A DNA stretch of 14,926 nt from the NCBI GenBank assembly GCA_043770095.1, contig JAYVIR010000055.1, forward strand, positions 1 through 14,926, in the 5' to 3' direction. Every line of letters starts with the position of its first letter. The stretch's first letter is position 1. A program made the position numbers and the translations under genes. Below are positions 6,202 to 13,052 of this stretch, in pieces. Below the pieces are notes generated by a model. The model saw nothing but the letters and a program-made list of their open reading frames with translations, did no database searches and was not told the origin of the DNA. Source of the DNA: JBGSUZ01 sp043770095. Lineage in GTDB: Bacteria > Bacillota > Clostridia > Peptostreptococcales > Acidaminobacteraceae.

Positions 6202-7560
6202 TTAATTTTGTTGACGCTTTTTCATTACCAAATACACGGGTAAACCGATTAAAGTAATCCCAATGCCAAACAGCGCATTTTGAGTATCTGTCATCAGTGT
6301 GCTGATGATAATGTATATGCCGCCCACAATTCCTACAATAGGAATAAACGGATATAAAGGCACTTTATAAGAACTTACAAGATGCTTCTTTTTAGTTCTC
6401 AAGATAAAAATACCTGCAACTGTCATCACAAAGAAAATCCAAATAACAAATACCGCTAAATTGGTTAATGTTTCAAACGAGCCACTAAGAACATAAATCG
6501 CTGATAACACACCTACAAATAAAAATGCATTAACAGGTGTTTGCGCTTTCTCACTTACCTTTCCTAATTTCTTCGAAAAAGGCAAAAGTCCATCTTGAGC
6601 CATTGCAAATGGAATTCTCACACCTGTCATCAAATAACCATTAAGTGCGCCAAAGATAGAAATTAATATACCTGCTGCAATAAGTCCAGCACCGCCATTA
6701 CCAAATAAAACAACCGCTGCATCAGAAGCCGCTTTCTTCGAAGTGATAATTTGATCCACTGGCATAATGTTTACAATCGCTAAGTTGATTAACAGATAAA
6801 TACCGATGATCAATGTCAATCCCATAATAATGGCTTTCGGCAAATCTTTGCTTGGGTTTTTGAGTTCTCCCGCCATATTACCAACGCCAACCCAACCATC
6901 GTATGCCCATAAAGTACCTAGAATGGCAGCTCCAAAACCAGCTGCACCCGTTGCTTTTCCAGCACCGCTAATCATAGCAGGTACAGCGCCTGCTTTACCC
7001 ATCACAAGACCAGCAACGATGATCACAACAATAGGTACTAATTTCCCAATCGTTGCAAATAGTTGAACTTTACTGCCCAGTTTTGTAGAAATGATATTAA
7101 TTGTAATGATAAAAAATATCATAAAAATTGCAAGGACTTTTTGCTGAACTTCAGTCATTGGGATAAAGAATGTTGCCTGTGTCACAAACACAATCGAAAG
7201 TGCTGCTGTAACGCCAGGTACATAAATAAGCGTCTGCATCCATCCAAAGAGGAACGCCCAAACATCGCCATAAAGTTCTTTTAAATAAGCAAAAACACCA
7301 CCCGTCTTAGGAATAGCCGTCGCTATTTCCGTAACCGTTAAAGCAGATGCCATCGTGATAATGCCACCAACAATCCATGCGCAAATTCCAAGAAGCGGCG
7401 TTCCTGCATTTGCAAATACGGTTGAAGCTTTAAAGAAAATTCCTGAACCGATAACAACACCCACAACCATCGTTATGGCTTCGAGTAGTCCAATTTCTTT
7501 TTTAAGTACCCCACTCGTTTTATTCGTAGCATTTTGAACATTTTTAGTATTCTGAATCAT
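6202..7560 (-). CDS. APC-superfamily amino acid permease (LAT/SteT-like)
   Basis: Membrane transporter of 452 residues with about 12 hydrophobic segments, the standard size for the APC superfamily. The start LKKEIGLLEAITMVVGVVIG with GSGIF at about residues 19-43 carries the substrate-binding GSGIF loop of helix 1. AWIVGGIITMASALTVTEIATAIPKTGGVFAYL is characteristic of the L-amino-acid transporter (LAT) branch, which includes B. subtilis SteT, a serine/threonine exchanger. WAYDGWVGVGNMAGELKNPSKDLPKAI is the conserved helix 6-7 segment. The ATG at 7560 is preceded by GGAAGGA with suitable spacing. It stands as a single transcription unit, with its own promoter at 7637-7665 and a terminator just after the stop. 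The substrate is uncertain; a neutral amino acid is the best guess. Confidence 0.9.
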   Translation of the reverse strand: MIQNTKNVQNATNKTSGVLKKEIGLLEAITMVVGVVIGSGIFFKASTVFANAGTPLLGICAWIVGGIITMASALTVTEIATAIPKTGGVFAYLKELYGDVWAFLFGWMQTLIYVPGVTAALSIVFVTQATFFIPMTEVQQKVLAIFMIFFIITINIISTKLGSKVQLFATIGKLVPIVVIIVAGLVMGKAGAVPAMISGAGKATGAAGFGAAILGTLWAYDGWVGVGNMAGELKNPSKDLPKAIIMGLTLIIGIYLLINLAIVNIMPVDQIITSKKAASDAAVVLFGNGGAGLIAAGILISIFGALNGYLMTGVRIPFAMAQDGLLPFSKKLGKVSEKAQTPVNAFLFVGVLSAIYVLSGSFETLTNLAVFVIWIFFVMTVAGIFILRTKKKHLVSSYKVPLYPFIPIVGIVGGIYIIISTLMTDTQNALFGIGITLIGLPVYLVMKKRQQN

Positions 7561-7598
7561 TTTGCCATCCTTCCCTGATCAACACGTATCATCCAATT

Positions 7599-7628
7599 TG
7601 TATACCCATACTGACTATGGATTATACA
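7599..7628. promoter_or_regulatory. Imperfect dyad in the permease leader, operator-like
   Basis: TGTATA (7599-7604) and CCATA (7606-7610) are mirrored by TATGG (7616-7620) and TATACA (7623-7628) around a CTGAC centre. The dyad begins one or two bases after the start site predicted from the permease -10 box. It could be a repressor operator or a 5' hairpin in the mRNA; no regulator can be named. Confidence 0.45.
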
Positions 7629-7636
7629 CTGTATTT

Positions 7637-7665
7637 AGTATATGAATAGGCTAAAGTCCTGTCAA
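7637..7665 (-). promoter_or_regulatory. Sigma-A promoter of the permease gene
   Basis: On the minus strand a perfect TTGACA (7660-7665) and TATACT (7637-7642) are separated by 17 bp, the optimal spacing. Transcription should start near 7630, giving a leader of about 70 bases that contains the dyad at 7599-7628. This is the closest match to consensus among the promoters in the window. Confidence 0.75.
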
Positions 7666-7870
7666 CGGCTGATAGAGAAAGATACCTAACAAAATATTCT
7701 TATTTGAATTTTATTACAAATGACTATTTTCAACATATAATCGTTTTTTTCAAGCTATTTGTTTCAAAAAATTAATTAGTTTATCTATACAATAATTATT
7801 TTACTATTTGCAATATGCTTTTTTATCATTATTGAAATTTGATTGATTCTTTTGATTTATCTATAAATTC
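7666..7870. other. AT-rich intergenic spacer without recognisable gene
   Basis: The 383-base gap between the permease and RimL-like genes holds the permease promoter at one end and the acetyltransferase terminator at the other. The roughly 200 bases between are extremely AT-rich, with T and A runs, and show no reading frame with a ribosome binding site. A plus-strand TATAAT at 7735-7740 has no good -35 and nothing to transcribe. Confidence 0.6.
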
Positions 7871-7920
7871 AACAAAAGCCCTCTGCCTTCTAAGTTTACA
7901 ACTTATTTGGCAGAGGACTT
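7871..7920 (-). terminator. Intrinsic terminator of the RimL-like gene
   Basis: CCTCTGCC at 7880-7887 pairs with GGCAGAGG at 7909-7916, extended outward by one G-T and three further pairs (7876-7878 with 7918-7920). Inside the loop TAAGTT and AACTTA (7891-7896, 7900-7905) form a second helix. On the minus strand a TTTTGTT tract follows. The hairpin lies 24 bases past the stop codon of the acetyltransferase. Confidence 0.8.
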
Positions 7921-7943
7921 CCAGTCAAAAATGTATCATTTCA

Positions 7944-8459
7944 TTATAGGTCATATTCATAACTAGGTTCAAAACGTTTTGTATCATCAAACCATTTTTC
8001 ACCTACACAAATAAAACCACATTTTTCAAGCACTCTCTTTGATCTTGAGTTCTCTGGTGCGAGTGAAGCTACCAATTTTTTAACCTTGATATGCGTACTG
8101 ATCACTCTTATATTCTGAATTGCAGCTAAACAAGCTTCAGTGGCATAGCCATTTCCCCAATAATTCATTTTAAAATGATAAATAAGTTCATAGACCCCAA
8201 CTTCTTCTGTAGAATTGAACCCACAAACCCCTATCATTTCTTCATTTTCTTTTAACACAACTGCGTAGGCAGAAATATTTCCAATAGCCTCTATTGTTTC
8301 GTAATATTGTATACTTCGGCAAAGCCGATTTGTGCCTTCAAGAGCACCGCCGCAGTACTGCATAACATTCCGATCGCCCCAAATACATTTTAAATCTTTT
8401 ATATCGTCCGCTTCTAACACTCGTAGCGTTAAGCGTTCAGTTTGAACAATTACAGTCAT
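7944..8459 (-). CDS. RimJ/RimL-type GNAT acetyltransferase
   Basis: Acetyltransferase of 171 residues. The opening TERLTLRVLEADDIKDL is the hallmark of the RimJ/RimL (Acetyltransf_3) branch, which modifies N termini of ribosomal proteins in E. coli; many paralogs have other substrates. The acetyl-CoA loop is YWGNGYATEACLAAI at about 99-113, and APENSRSKRVLEKCGFICVGE at about 137-157 is the conserved motif B. A TTG at 8462 directly precedes the ATG at 8459. AAGGA upstream is 6 bases from the former and 9 from the latter, so either could be used; ATG is preferred. The gene is monocistronic, with its own terminator. Specific target unknown. Confidence 0.88.
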   Translation of the reverse strand: MTVIVQTERLTLRVLEADDIKDLKCIWGDRNVMQYCGGALEGTNRLCRSIQYYETIEAIGNISAYAVVLKENEEMIGVCGFNSTEEVGVYELIYHFKMNYWGNGYATEACLAAIQNIRVISTHIKVKKLVASLAPENSRSKRVLEKCGFICVGEKWFDDTKRFEPSYEYDL

Positions 8460-8540
8460 CAAAAGCCGTCCTTTCTCTCTATAATAGACATGATAAATTA
8501 ATAACGACTGAAGCTAATGCTTCTATATACAATATGACAT

Positions 8541-8583
8541 AATAAAAAAGCACTTTCAAGGATATATACCCCAAAAATGCTTT
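8541..8583 (-). terminator. Intrinsic terminator after the HicB-like gene
   Basis: AAAGCA-type sequence at 8578-8583 (minus strand) opens a stem that pairs with TGCTTT at 8547-8552. Inner pairing including several G-T pairs gives about 15 bp around a TATATAT loop. A TTTTTTATT tract follows on the minus strand. It lies about 43 bases beyond the stop of the HicB-like gene and separates it from the acetyltransferase. Confidence 0.65.
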
Positions 8584-8626
8584 AATCATTAAAATTTAAT
8601 TCTGTTTAATGGATTCTTAATATTGA

Positions 8627-8905
8627 TTAGAACTCAAGTGTAGCCAATACTTCTCGGTAAGCAATCGTGTCCGCACTAATCATATGTACATTAGCATCTG
8701 CAGGAATTTGAGCTGTGTTTGGCTTCGCAATTTCTTCATTGTGTTCCTCTGCATCCACTAACCATAGATTCAAAAGATCTTCAGCCATTTCAAGCGCATC
8801 TTCAAGAGACAAACCATAAGTCACTGCACCAAGGAAATCAGGAAAGGCAACATTATAGCCACCTTCATCTGCAGGCGTAAAAATTGCAGGATAAACATAT
8901 TTCAT
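8627..8905 (-). CDS. HicB-like antitoxin-family protein, no HicA partner
   Basis: Small acidic protein of 92 residues. The N-terminal half has the HicB partial RNase H-like fold signature: YPAIFTPADEGGYNVAFPD, then the LG-x-x-TYG turn and SLEDALEMAEDLLNLWLVDAEE. In type II HicAB systems HicB neutralises the mRNA-cleaving toxin HicA. The short C terminus shows no helix-turn-helix or ribbon-helix-helix domain. No HicA-sized frame with its His motif is seen on either side: YebC is 23 bases upstream, and 164 bases of non-coding DNA follow. A strong GGAGGTGA at 8911-8918 supports the start. Co-transcription with yebC is likely. Its role may be that of an orphan antitoxin or a repurposed single-domain protein. 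Confidence 0.8.
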   Translation of the reverse strand: MKYVYPAIFTPADEGGYNVAFPDFLGAVTYGLSLEDALEMAEDLLNLWLVDAEEHNEEIAKPNTAQIPADANVHMISADTIAYREVLATLEF

Positions 8906-8928
8906 TTACTTCACCTCCAATTAACGAA

Positions 8929-9645
8929 TTACTCTTCCCAGTTGTGCCACACGTTCTGAACATCATCGTTATCTTCCATAAGATCAATCAACTTCTGCAT
9001 GTTTTTAAGATCTTCAGCATCCGTAAGTTTGGCCATTGTTTGAGGCAAATAGCGAAGTTCAGCCATTGTGAACTCATAGCCTTGCTTGGCGATGGCATCA
9101 CGCACTGAGCCGAAATCTTCGATGGTTGTGTAGATTTCAAAATGCATTTCTTCTGGAGAAATGTCTTCTGCACCAGCTTCAAGTGCCATCATCATCATCT
9201 CGTCATCATCCATGCCTTCTTTTCTTTCAATAACAAGAACACCTTTACGGTCAAACATGAATGAAACGCAACCATTTGTCCCGAGATTGCCTTTGGCTTT
9301 AGAATAGTAGCTACGAATATCCGCTGCCGTTCTATTTGTATTGTCCGTGAGACACTCAACAAGCACTGCAACGCCACCTGGGCCATAACCTTCATACGTC
9401 AATTCTGTAAACACAGCGCCATCTGTTTCTCCGGCACCTTTCTTTATTGCACGATCGATATTGTCATTAGGCATATTTGCCGCTTTAGCTTTTTCTACTG
9501 CCGCTTTTAGAGCTGCATTGTATTCAATATCGGTGCCGCCTTCTCTAGCTGCAACCATGATATATCTTCCAATTTTAGTGAATTCTTTTCCTTTTTTTGC
9601 ATCTTTTTTGCCTTTTCTATCAATGATGGTTCCTATTCTTCCCAT
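8929..9645 (-). CDS. yebC: YebC/TACO1-family protein
   Basis: Cytoplasmic protein of 238 residues, typical length. Family features are an N-terminal MGRIGTIIDRKGKKDAKKGK, the helical block FTKIGRYIMVAAREGGTD, NMPNDNIDRAIKKGAGE, YEGYGPGGVAVLVECLTDN, NRTAADIRSYYSKAKGNLG and FMFDRKGVL, then the acidic C-terminal part. Long annotated as a transcriptional regulator; more recent work links the family, including mitochondrial TACO1, to relieving ribosome stalling at proline runs. The ATG follows AAGGGGTG at 9652-9659. It has its own likely promoter in the 76-base gap after nadE and is followed by the HicB-like gene. Confidence 0.93.
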   Translation of the reverse strand: MGRIGTIIDRKGKKDAKKGKEFTKIGRYIMVAAREGGTDIEYNAALKAAVEKAKAANMPNDNIDRAIKKGAGETDGAVFTELTYEGYGPGGVAVLVECLTDNTNRTAADIRSYYSKAKGNLGTNGCVSFMFDRKGVLVIERKEGMDDDEMMMMALEAGAEDISPEEMHFEIYTTIEDFGSVRDAIAKQGYEFTMAELRYLPQTMAKLTDAEDLKNMQKLIDLMEDNDDVQNVWHNWEE

Positions 9646-9680
9646 AAATTACACCCCTTATTTTCATTTAACCTTATCAT

Positions 9681-9708
9681 ATTATCACAGCCTGAATTAT
9701 CTTGTAAA
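9681..9708 (-). promoter_or_regulatory. Probable promoter of yebC
   Basis: On the minus strand TTTACA (9703-9708) and GATAAT (9681-9686) lie 16 bp apart, each five of six to consensus, about 22 bases upstream of the yebC ribosome binding site. They occupy the gap between nadE and yebC. Confidence 0.5.
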
Positions 9709-9721
9709 GCGACTGCTGTAT

Positions 9722-10462
9722 TTAAAAAACAGGAGGTGCAGGTGGCATGTTTCTTTTATGCTCTGAACGTCTGAATAAATTTTCAATGATTGTTCTATCT
9801 TTTTGCGGGATCTCTTTTCCCTCTACATAGTCATCAATCATCTCATAAGTTGTACCCATCTCTGATTCATCGGTTTGACCTTCCCATAAACCCGCTGAAG
9901 GTGCACGATTTAAAACAGACTCAGGCACACCTAATATACGACCCCACTCAAATACTTCACGTTTGGTCAAATTGGCAAGCGGCAAAATATCCACTCCGCC
10001 ATCACCATACTTAGTAAAGTAACCTGTGACTATTTCAGCTGCATTGTCCGTACCTGCTACCAAATAATTTAAGTTGTTAGCAATGCCATATAATGTTGAC
10101 ATGCGAAGCCTTGCTCGTAAATTGGCATCGGTGAGTCTATGATTCTCTGTTTCAAATCCAATCATTTGAGATTCAATTTGCTTTAGAAGCACTTCATGCG
10201 TCTGGGTCAAATCGATTGTAAGGTACTTTAATGATGCGACCTCAGCCGCCAATTCACCATCAACCGCGTCCGCATCACTGCTTTTGCAAGGCAAAATAAC
10301 CCCGAGTGCATTCTCTGGAAAAGCTCTTTGAATCAGATGTGCCACCACCGAAGAATCAATACCACCTGATAAGCCCACCAAAATACCCTTAGTACCTGAC
10401 TTTGCAACTTTTTCTCTCAACCATTCAACCGTCAACTGAATTTTGTCTTCTGTAGTTCTCAT
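9722..10462 (-). CDS. nadE: Ammonia-dependent NAD synthetase
   Basis: Catalyses the ATP-dependent amidation of nicotinate adenine dinucleotide to NAD, the last step of NAD synthesis. The protein has 246 residues, the short ammonia-dependent form, without the glutaminase domain of the long type. The ATP-pyrophosphatase P-loop SGGIDS is at 32-37. NLRARLRMSTLYGIANNLNYLVAGTDNAAE and GYFTKYGDGGVDILPLANLTKREV hold the substrate-binding residues. The C terminus RSEHKRNMPPAPPVF is the standard family ending. The ATG at 10462 has AGGAGAA upstream. It lies 25 bases after the CoA-binding protein gene, probably in one transcript, and no clear terminator separates it from yebC. Confidence 0.95.
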   Translation of the reverse strand: MRTTEDKIQLTVEWLREKVAKSGTKGILVGLSGGIDSSVVAHLIQRAFPENALGVILPCKSSDADAVDGELAAEVASLKYLTIDLTQTHEVLLKQIESQMIGFETENHRLTDANLRARLRMSTLYGIANNLNYLVAGTDNAAEIVTGYFTKYGDGGVDILPLANLTKREVFEWGRILGVPESVLNRAPSAGLWEGQTDESEMGTTYEMIDDYVEGKEIPQKDRTIIENLFRRSEHKRNMPPAPPVF

Positions 10463-10487
10463 AAAGTTCTCCTATATTTACAAATTA

Positions 10488-10889
10488 TTATTTACCTATT
10501 TTGCCTAATTCCACAAGAACACAGTCGTAATAGACTGTTTCCAAACCCTTTGACTCTGCAAAATCAATCACACTTTGATCAAAGGCGCCTGGTTGAAACC
10601 ATATTTTTTTGATCCCCAACTCTGCAGCTTGAACAATAAACGCTTCTGCTTTTTCTGGAGAAACGACCATGCTTACACAATCAGGAACAGTTGGCAAGGC
10701 TGTAAGTGATGGATAACAAACTTCTCCCTCAATTTCTTGATAAAACGGATTAACCGCATAAGTTTTATAACCATCAGACTGAAGTCGCTTGAATATTCGA
10801 TAACCAAATTTATCCTTTGTTTTCGTTGCACCTACTACTGCCCAGACTGGTTGCTCAAGCATTTCTTTAATCAGAATTTCTTTACTCAT
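10488..10889 (-). CDS. CoA-binding domain protein (YccU-like)
   Basis: Rossmann-fold protein of 133 residues, family CoA_binding_2. Evidence is PVWAVVGATKTKDKFGYRIFKRLQSDGYKTYAVNPFYQEIEGEVCYPSL near the start (dinucleotide or CoA-binding loop, then the NP motif), DCVSMVVSPEKA, and IWFQPGAF near residue 98. Family members bind CoA, but their cellular role is not established. The frame opens at 10898, but AAGGAG at 10899-10904 touches that ATG. The third codon after it is the ATG at 10889, 9 bases from the ribosome binding site, so this is the real start. It precedes nadE by 25 bases. Confidence 0.88.
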   Translation of the reverse strand: MSKEILIKEMLEQPVWAVVGATKTKDKFGYRIFKRLQSDGYKTYAVNPFYQEIEGEVCYPSLTALPTVPDCVSMVVSPEKAEAFIVQAAELGIKKIWFQPGAFDQSVIDFAESKGLETVYYDCVLVELGKIGK

Positions 10890-10943
10890 CCCATTCATCT
10901 CCTTAGCGCTTTAGCAATTTACAATAAACACTCTCACAATTTT

Positions 10944-10973
10944 ATCATATTCTTTTTAAAGATTATACTTCAA
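10944..10973 (-). promoter_or_regulatory. Possible promoter of the CoA-binding protein-nadE operon
   Basis: On the minus strand TTGAAG (10968-10973) and TATGAT (10944-10949) are 18 bp apart, about 40 bases upstream of the ribosome binding site at 10899-10904. The -35 lies in the last codons of yigZ. The match is moderate, and no strong terminator closes yigZ, so readthrough is also possible. Confidence 0.35.
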
Positions 10974-11628
10974 TCAAATTTTTTTCTAATATCTCTCCAT
11001 TGTGAATGGATAAATAGGCTTCACCTAATTCTTGAAGCGTCAATTGACCACTGCATAAATCCGTTAATTTACTCATCACACCTTGCAATGCTTCAGGAAG
11101 CACATATAATTCTAAATCGACTAGATTTGAAAATACAGTATCTTCAATTATAACGTCTTCAATACCAATCAAGTAATTTTGAATTTTTCCGTGTAAATGA
11201 TAATCCACTTTGACATTTAAATGAACATAGACTACTTTTTCAATCAATAAACTGGACTCAAGACCCAACTTAGCCGTATGAGTATACGCTCTTACAAGCC
11301 CTCCGGTACCAAGTTTTATCCCTCCAAAATATCGAGTAACTACTACCACCACATCAGTAATGCCTTCATTTTTTAGCATAGACAAAATCGGTACGCCTGC
11401 CGTTCCAGAGGGTTCCCCATCATCGGAATAACGCTGCACACTATAATTTTCGCCCAGCACATAAACGGGTACATTATGCGCAGCATCCCAATGTTTCTTT
11501 TTAATTTGCTCAATAAACACCGTAGCTTCAGCCTCTGTGTTTATCGGCTTGCAATAGGCGATGAACCTTGATTTTTCATAGATATCTTCTGCGAATGACG
11601 ATTGAAATATAGTTCTAAAATTGCCCAT
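10963..11628 (-). CDS. yigZ: YigZ/IMPACT-family protein
   Basis: Protein of 221 residues with an N-terminal IMPACT (UPF0029) domain and a C-terminal alpha-beta domain. Signature blocks are KSRFIAYCKPINTEAEA (about 19-35), NYSVQRYSDDGEPSGTAGVPIL (about 61-82) and VVVVTRYFGGIKLGTGGLVRAY (about 93-114). Eukaryotic IMPACT affects translation control through Gcn1; the bacterial function is not settled, though a role in ribosome or RNA binding is suggested. It starts 11 bases after the hflX stop, with AGGA at 11638-11641 overlapping that stop, so it is probably translated from the hflX message. Pairing with a ribosome-splitting GTPase fits a translation-related role, by inference. Confidence 0.9.
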   Translation of the reverse strand: MGNFRTIFQSSFAEDIYEKSRFIAYCKPINTEAEATVFIEQIKKKHWDAAHNVPVYVLGENYSVQRYSDDGEPSGTAGVPILSMLKNEGITDVVVVVTRYFGGIKLGTGGLVRAYTHTAKLGLESSLLIEKVVYVHLNVKVDYHLHGKIQNYLIGIEDVIIEDTVFSNLVDLELYVLPEALQGVMSKLTDLCSGQLTLQELGEAYLSIHNGEILEKNLIEV

Positions 11629-11639
11629 GACTCACCATC

Positions 11640-12932
11640 CTACTCAACGACATATGATCGATATCTTCCCAAATCAATTTGGTCGATTTCAACTTCAATC
11701 AATATCCCTTCAGGCAAGTACTCTGTTGAATAAACATTGTGCTCATCACACAAATATGAATAAACTTGACCTTCACTAAACGGTAACATCATTTTGACCT
11801 TAACAATATCCGAGAATACAAATCCTCTAATTTTATCTACTAGAATCTTCATTTGATAGCCGGTTCTTGCAGAAATTTTTAGATAACCTTCTTTTTCAAT
11901 CACTTCATCCGGATTTTCTAATTTATCAATTTTATTATAGACATAAATGGTCTCTTTATCTTTGACGCCAAGCTCCCGAAGTACATTCTCAGTGATTAAA
12001 CGCTGATTGTCCATATTGCTATTGGTCACATCGAGTACATGAATCAAAAGGTCTGCTTGCTTAACTTCCTCTAACGTTGCTTTAAAAGCCTCTACGAGCG
12101 CATGCGGTAACTTAGAAACAAAACCGACTGTATCAATCAATATAAAAGCTCTATTATCGGGGAATTCAATTCTTCTGCTGAAGGTATCTAGCGTTGCAAA
12201 CAACATGTCTTTTTCAAATACTTTTTTCTCTGGTTCATCAGGTTTCGTCATCTCTAAAAGCATATTCATAACAGATGATTTGCCAGCATTTGTATATCCT
12301 ACTAAAGCCACAATTGGTATCTCATTTTTTTGTCTTTGCGCACGCTGTATTTCTCTAATACCTTTTTCTTCTTCAAGAATCTTAGCAATATCAGAAATAC
12401 GATCGTTAATCCGGCGCTTATCAAGTTCGAGTTTTTGTTCTCCAGGCCCTCTTGTGCCTACGCCCGCACCCGTTTTCGACATTGCTCCGCCCATACCGGT
12501 TAATCGAGATTTTCTGTATTTTAATTGCGCCAACTCAACTTGAAGTTTACTCACGCGATTTGTCGCTCTTTTTGCAAAAATATCAAGAATAAGCGTTGTA
12601 CGGTCAATTACTTTCATCCCAATTTCTTTTTCTAGATTTCTAATTTGAGACCCTGAAAGCTCGTCGTTAAAAATCACTAAATTGCCATCATTCGCTTCTG
12701 CTAAGAGTTTTACCTCTTCCACTTTCCCTGAACCGATGTAAAATGCCGCATCTATTGTCCTTTTATTTTGAATGGCGATTCCCACCACCTCAATACCTGC
12801 CGCATCGCTCAATTCTTTCAGTTCTTCCATTGAGTACTCGATATCAATCTCCTGAGAATTATCATTAAACCCTACAAGTACTGCACGTTCCTCTATCTCC
12901 ATCATAACTTCGTTGGGATCATTTAATATCAT
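11640..12932 (-). CDS. hflX: GTPase HflX
   Basis: Ribosome-associated GTPase of 430 residues that splits stalled or hibernating 70S ribosomes and rescues translation under stress. The N-terminal HflX domain (about 15-190) contains AFYIGSGKVEEV, the helical NRVSKLQVELAQLKYRKSRL stretch, and the glycine-rich GAGVGTRGPGEQKLELDKRR. The G domain has GYTNAGKSS (about 212-220), a DTVGF G3 motif and an NKID G4 motif, all intact. The frame begins at 12938, but AGGAGG at 12940-12945 is one base from that ATG. It is 7 bases from the ATG at 12932, which is therefore chosen. It is first in an operon with yigZ and divergent from the penicillin-binding protein gene. Confidence 0.96.
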   Translation of the reverse strand: MILNDPNEVMMEIEERAVLVGFNDNSQEIDIEYSMEELKELSDAAGIEVVGIAIQNKRTIDAAFYIGSGKVEEVKLLAEANDGNLVIFNDELSGSQIRNLEKEIGMKVIDRTTLILDIFAKRATNRVSKLQVELAQLKYRKSRLTGMGGAMSKTGAGVGTRGPGEQKLELDKRRINDRISDIAKILEEEKGIREIQRAQRQKNEIPIVALVGYTNAGKSSVMNMLLEMTKPDEPEKKVFEKDMLFATLDTFSRRIEFPDNRAFILIDTVGFVSKLPHALVEAFKATLEEVKQADLLIHVLDVTNSNMDNQRLITENVLRELGVKDKETIYVYNKIDKLENPDEVIEKEGYLKISARTGYQMKILVDKIRGFVFSDIVKVKMMLPFSEGQVYSYLCDEHNVYSTEYLPEGILIEVEIDQIDLGRYRSYVVE

Positions 12933-12961
12933 AATCATTCCTCCTATTCATACATACCTCT

Positions 12962-12967
12962 ATTATA
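12962..12967 (-). promoter_or_regulatory. Possible -10 box for hflX
   Basis: A TATAAT on the minus strand lies about 20 bases upstream of the hflX ribosome binding site. The nearest -35-like sequence is poor, so this is tentative. Confidence 0.35.
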
Positions 12968-12998
12968 TTACAAAATAATGATATAAGCAGTAAACAAA

Positions 12999-13027
12999 TT
13001 AACATTGAAATTTCTCTGTGATATAAT
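12999..13027 (+). promoter_or_regulatory. Extended -10 sigma-A promoter of the penicillin-binding protein gene
   Basis: TTAACA at 12999-13004 and a perfect TATAAT at 13022-13027 are 17 bp apart. A TG pair at 13019-13020, one base before the -10 box, makes it an extended -10. The leader would be about 20 bases, ending in AGGAGG at 13042-13047. Confidence 0.75.
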
Positions 13028-13052
13028 GTTAATTAACCATTAGGAGGCGTTT

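Noticed and set aside
7735..7920. Small RNA gene from the plus-strand TATAAT at 7735 to the hairpin at 7876-7920
   Set aside because: The -35 is poor, and on the plus strand the hairpin lacks a T tract. The hairpin belongs to the minus-strand acetyltransferase.
9687..9718. ACAGC/GCTGT pairing between nadE and yebC as a nadE terminator
   Set aside because: The stem is only 5 bp with a loop of over 20 bases and no T tract. The segment is better explained as a promoter region.
9722..9760. Functional link between yebC (polyproline stalling) and the PPAPP ending of NadE
   Set aside because: The proline-rich ending is a general feature of NadE proteins, so adjacency to yebC is not evidence of a special relationship.
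10737..11153. Plus-strand open frame of 138 codons opposite the CoA-binding protein and yigZ genes
   Set aside because: It overlaps two well-supported minus-strand genes, has no recognisable domain and no convincing ribosome binding site.
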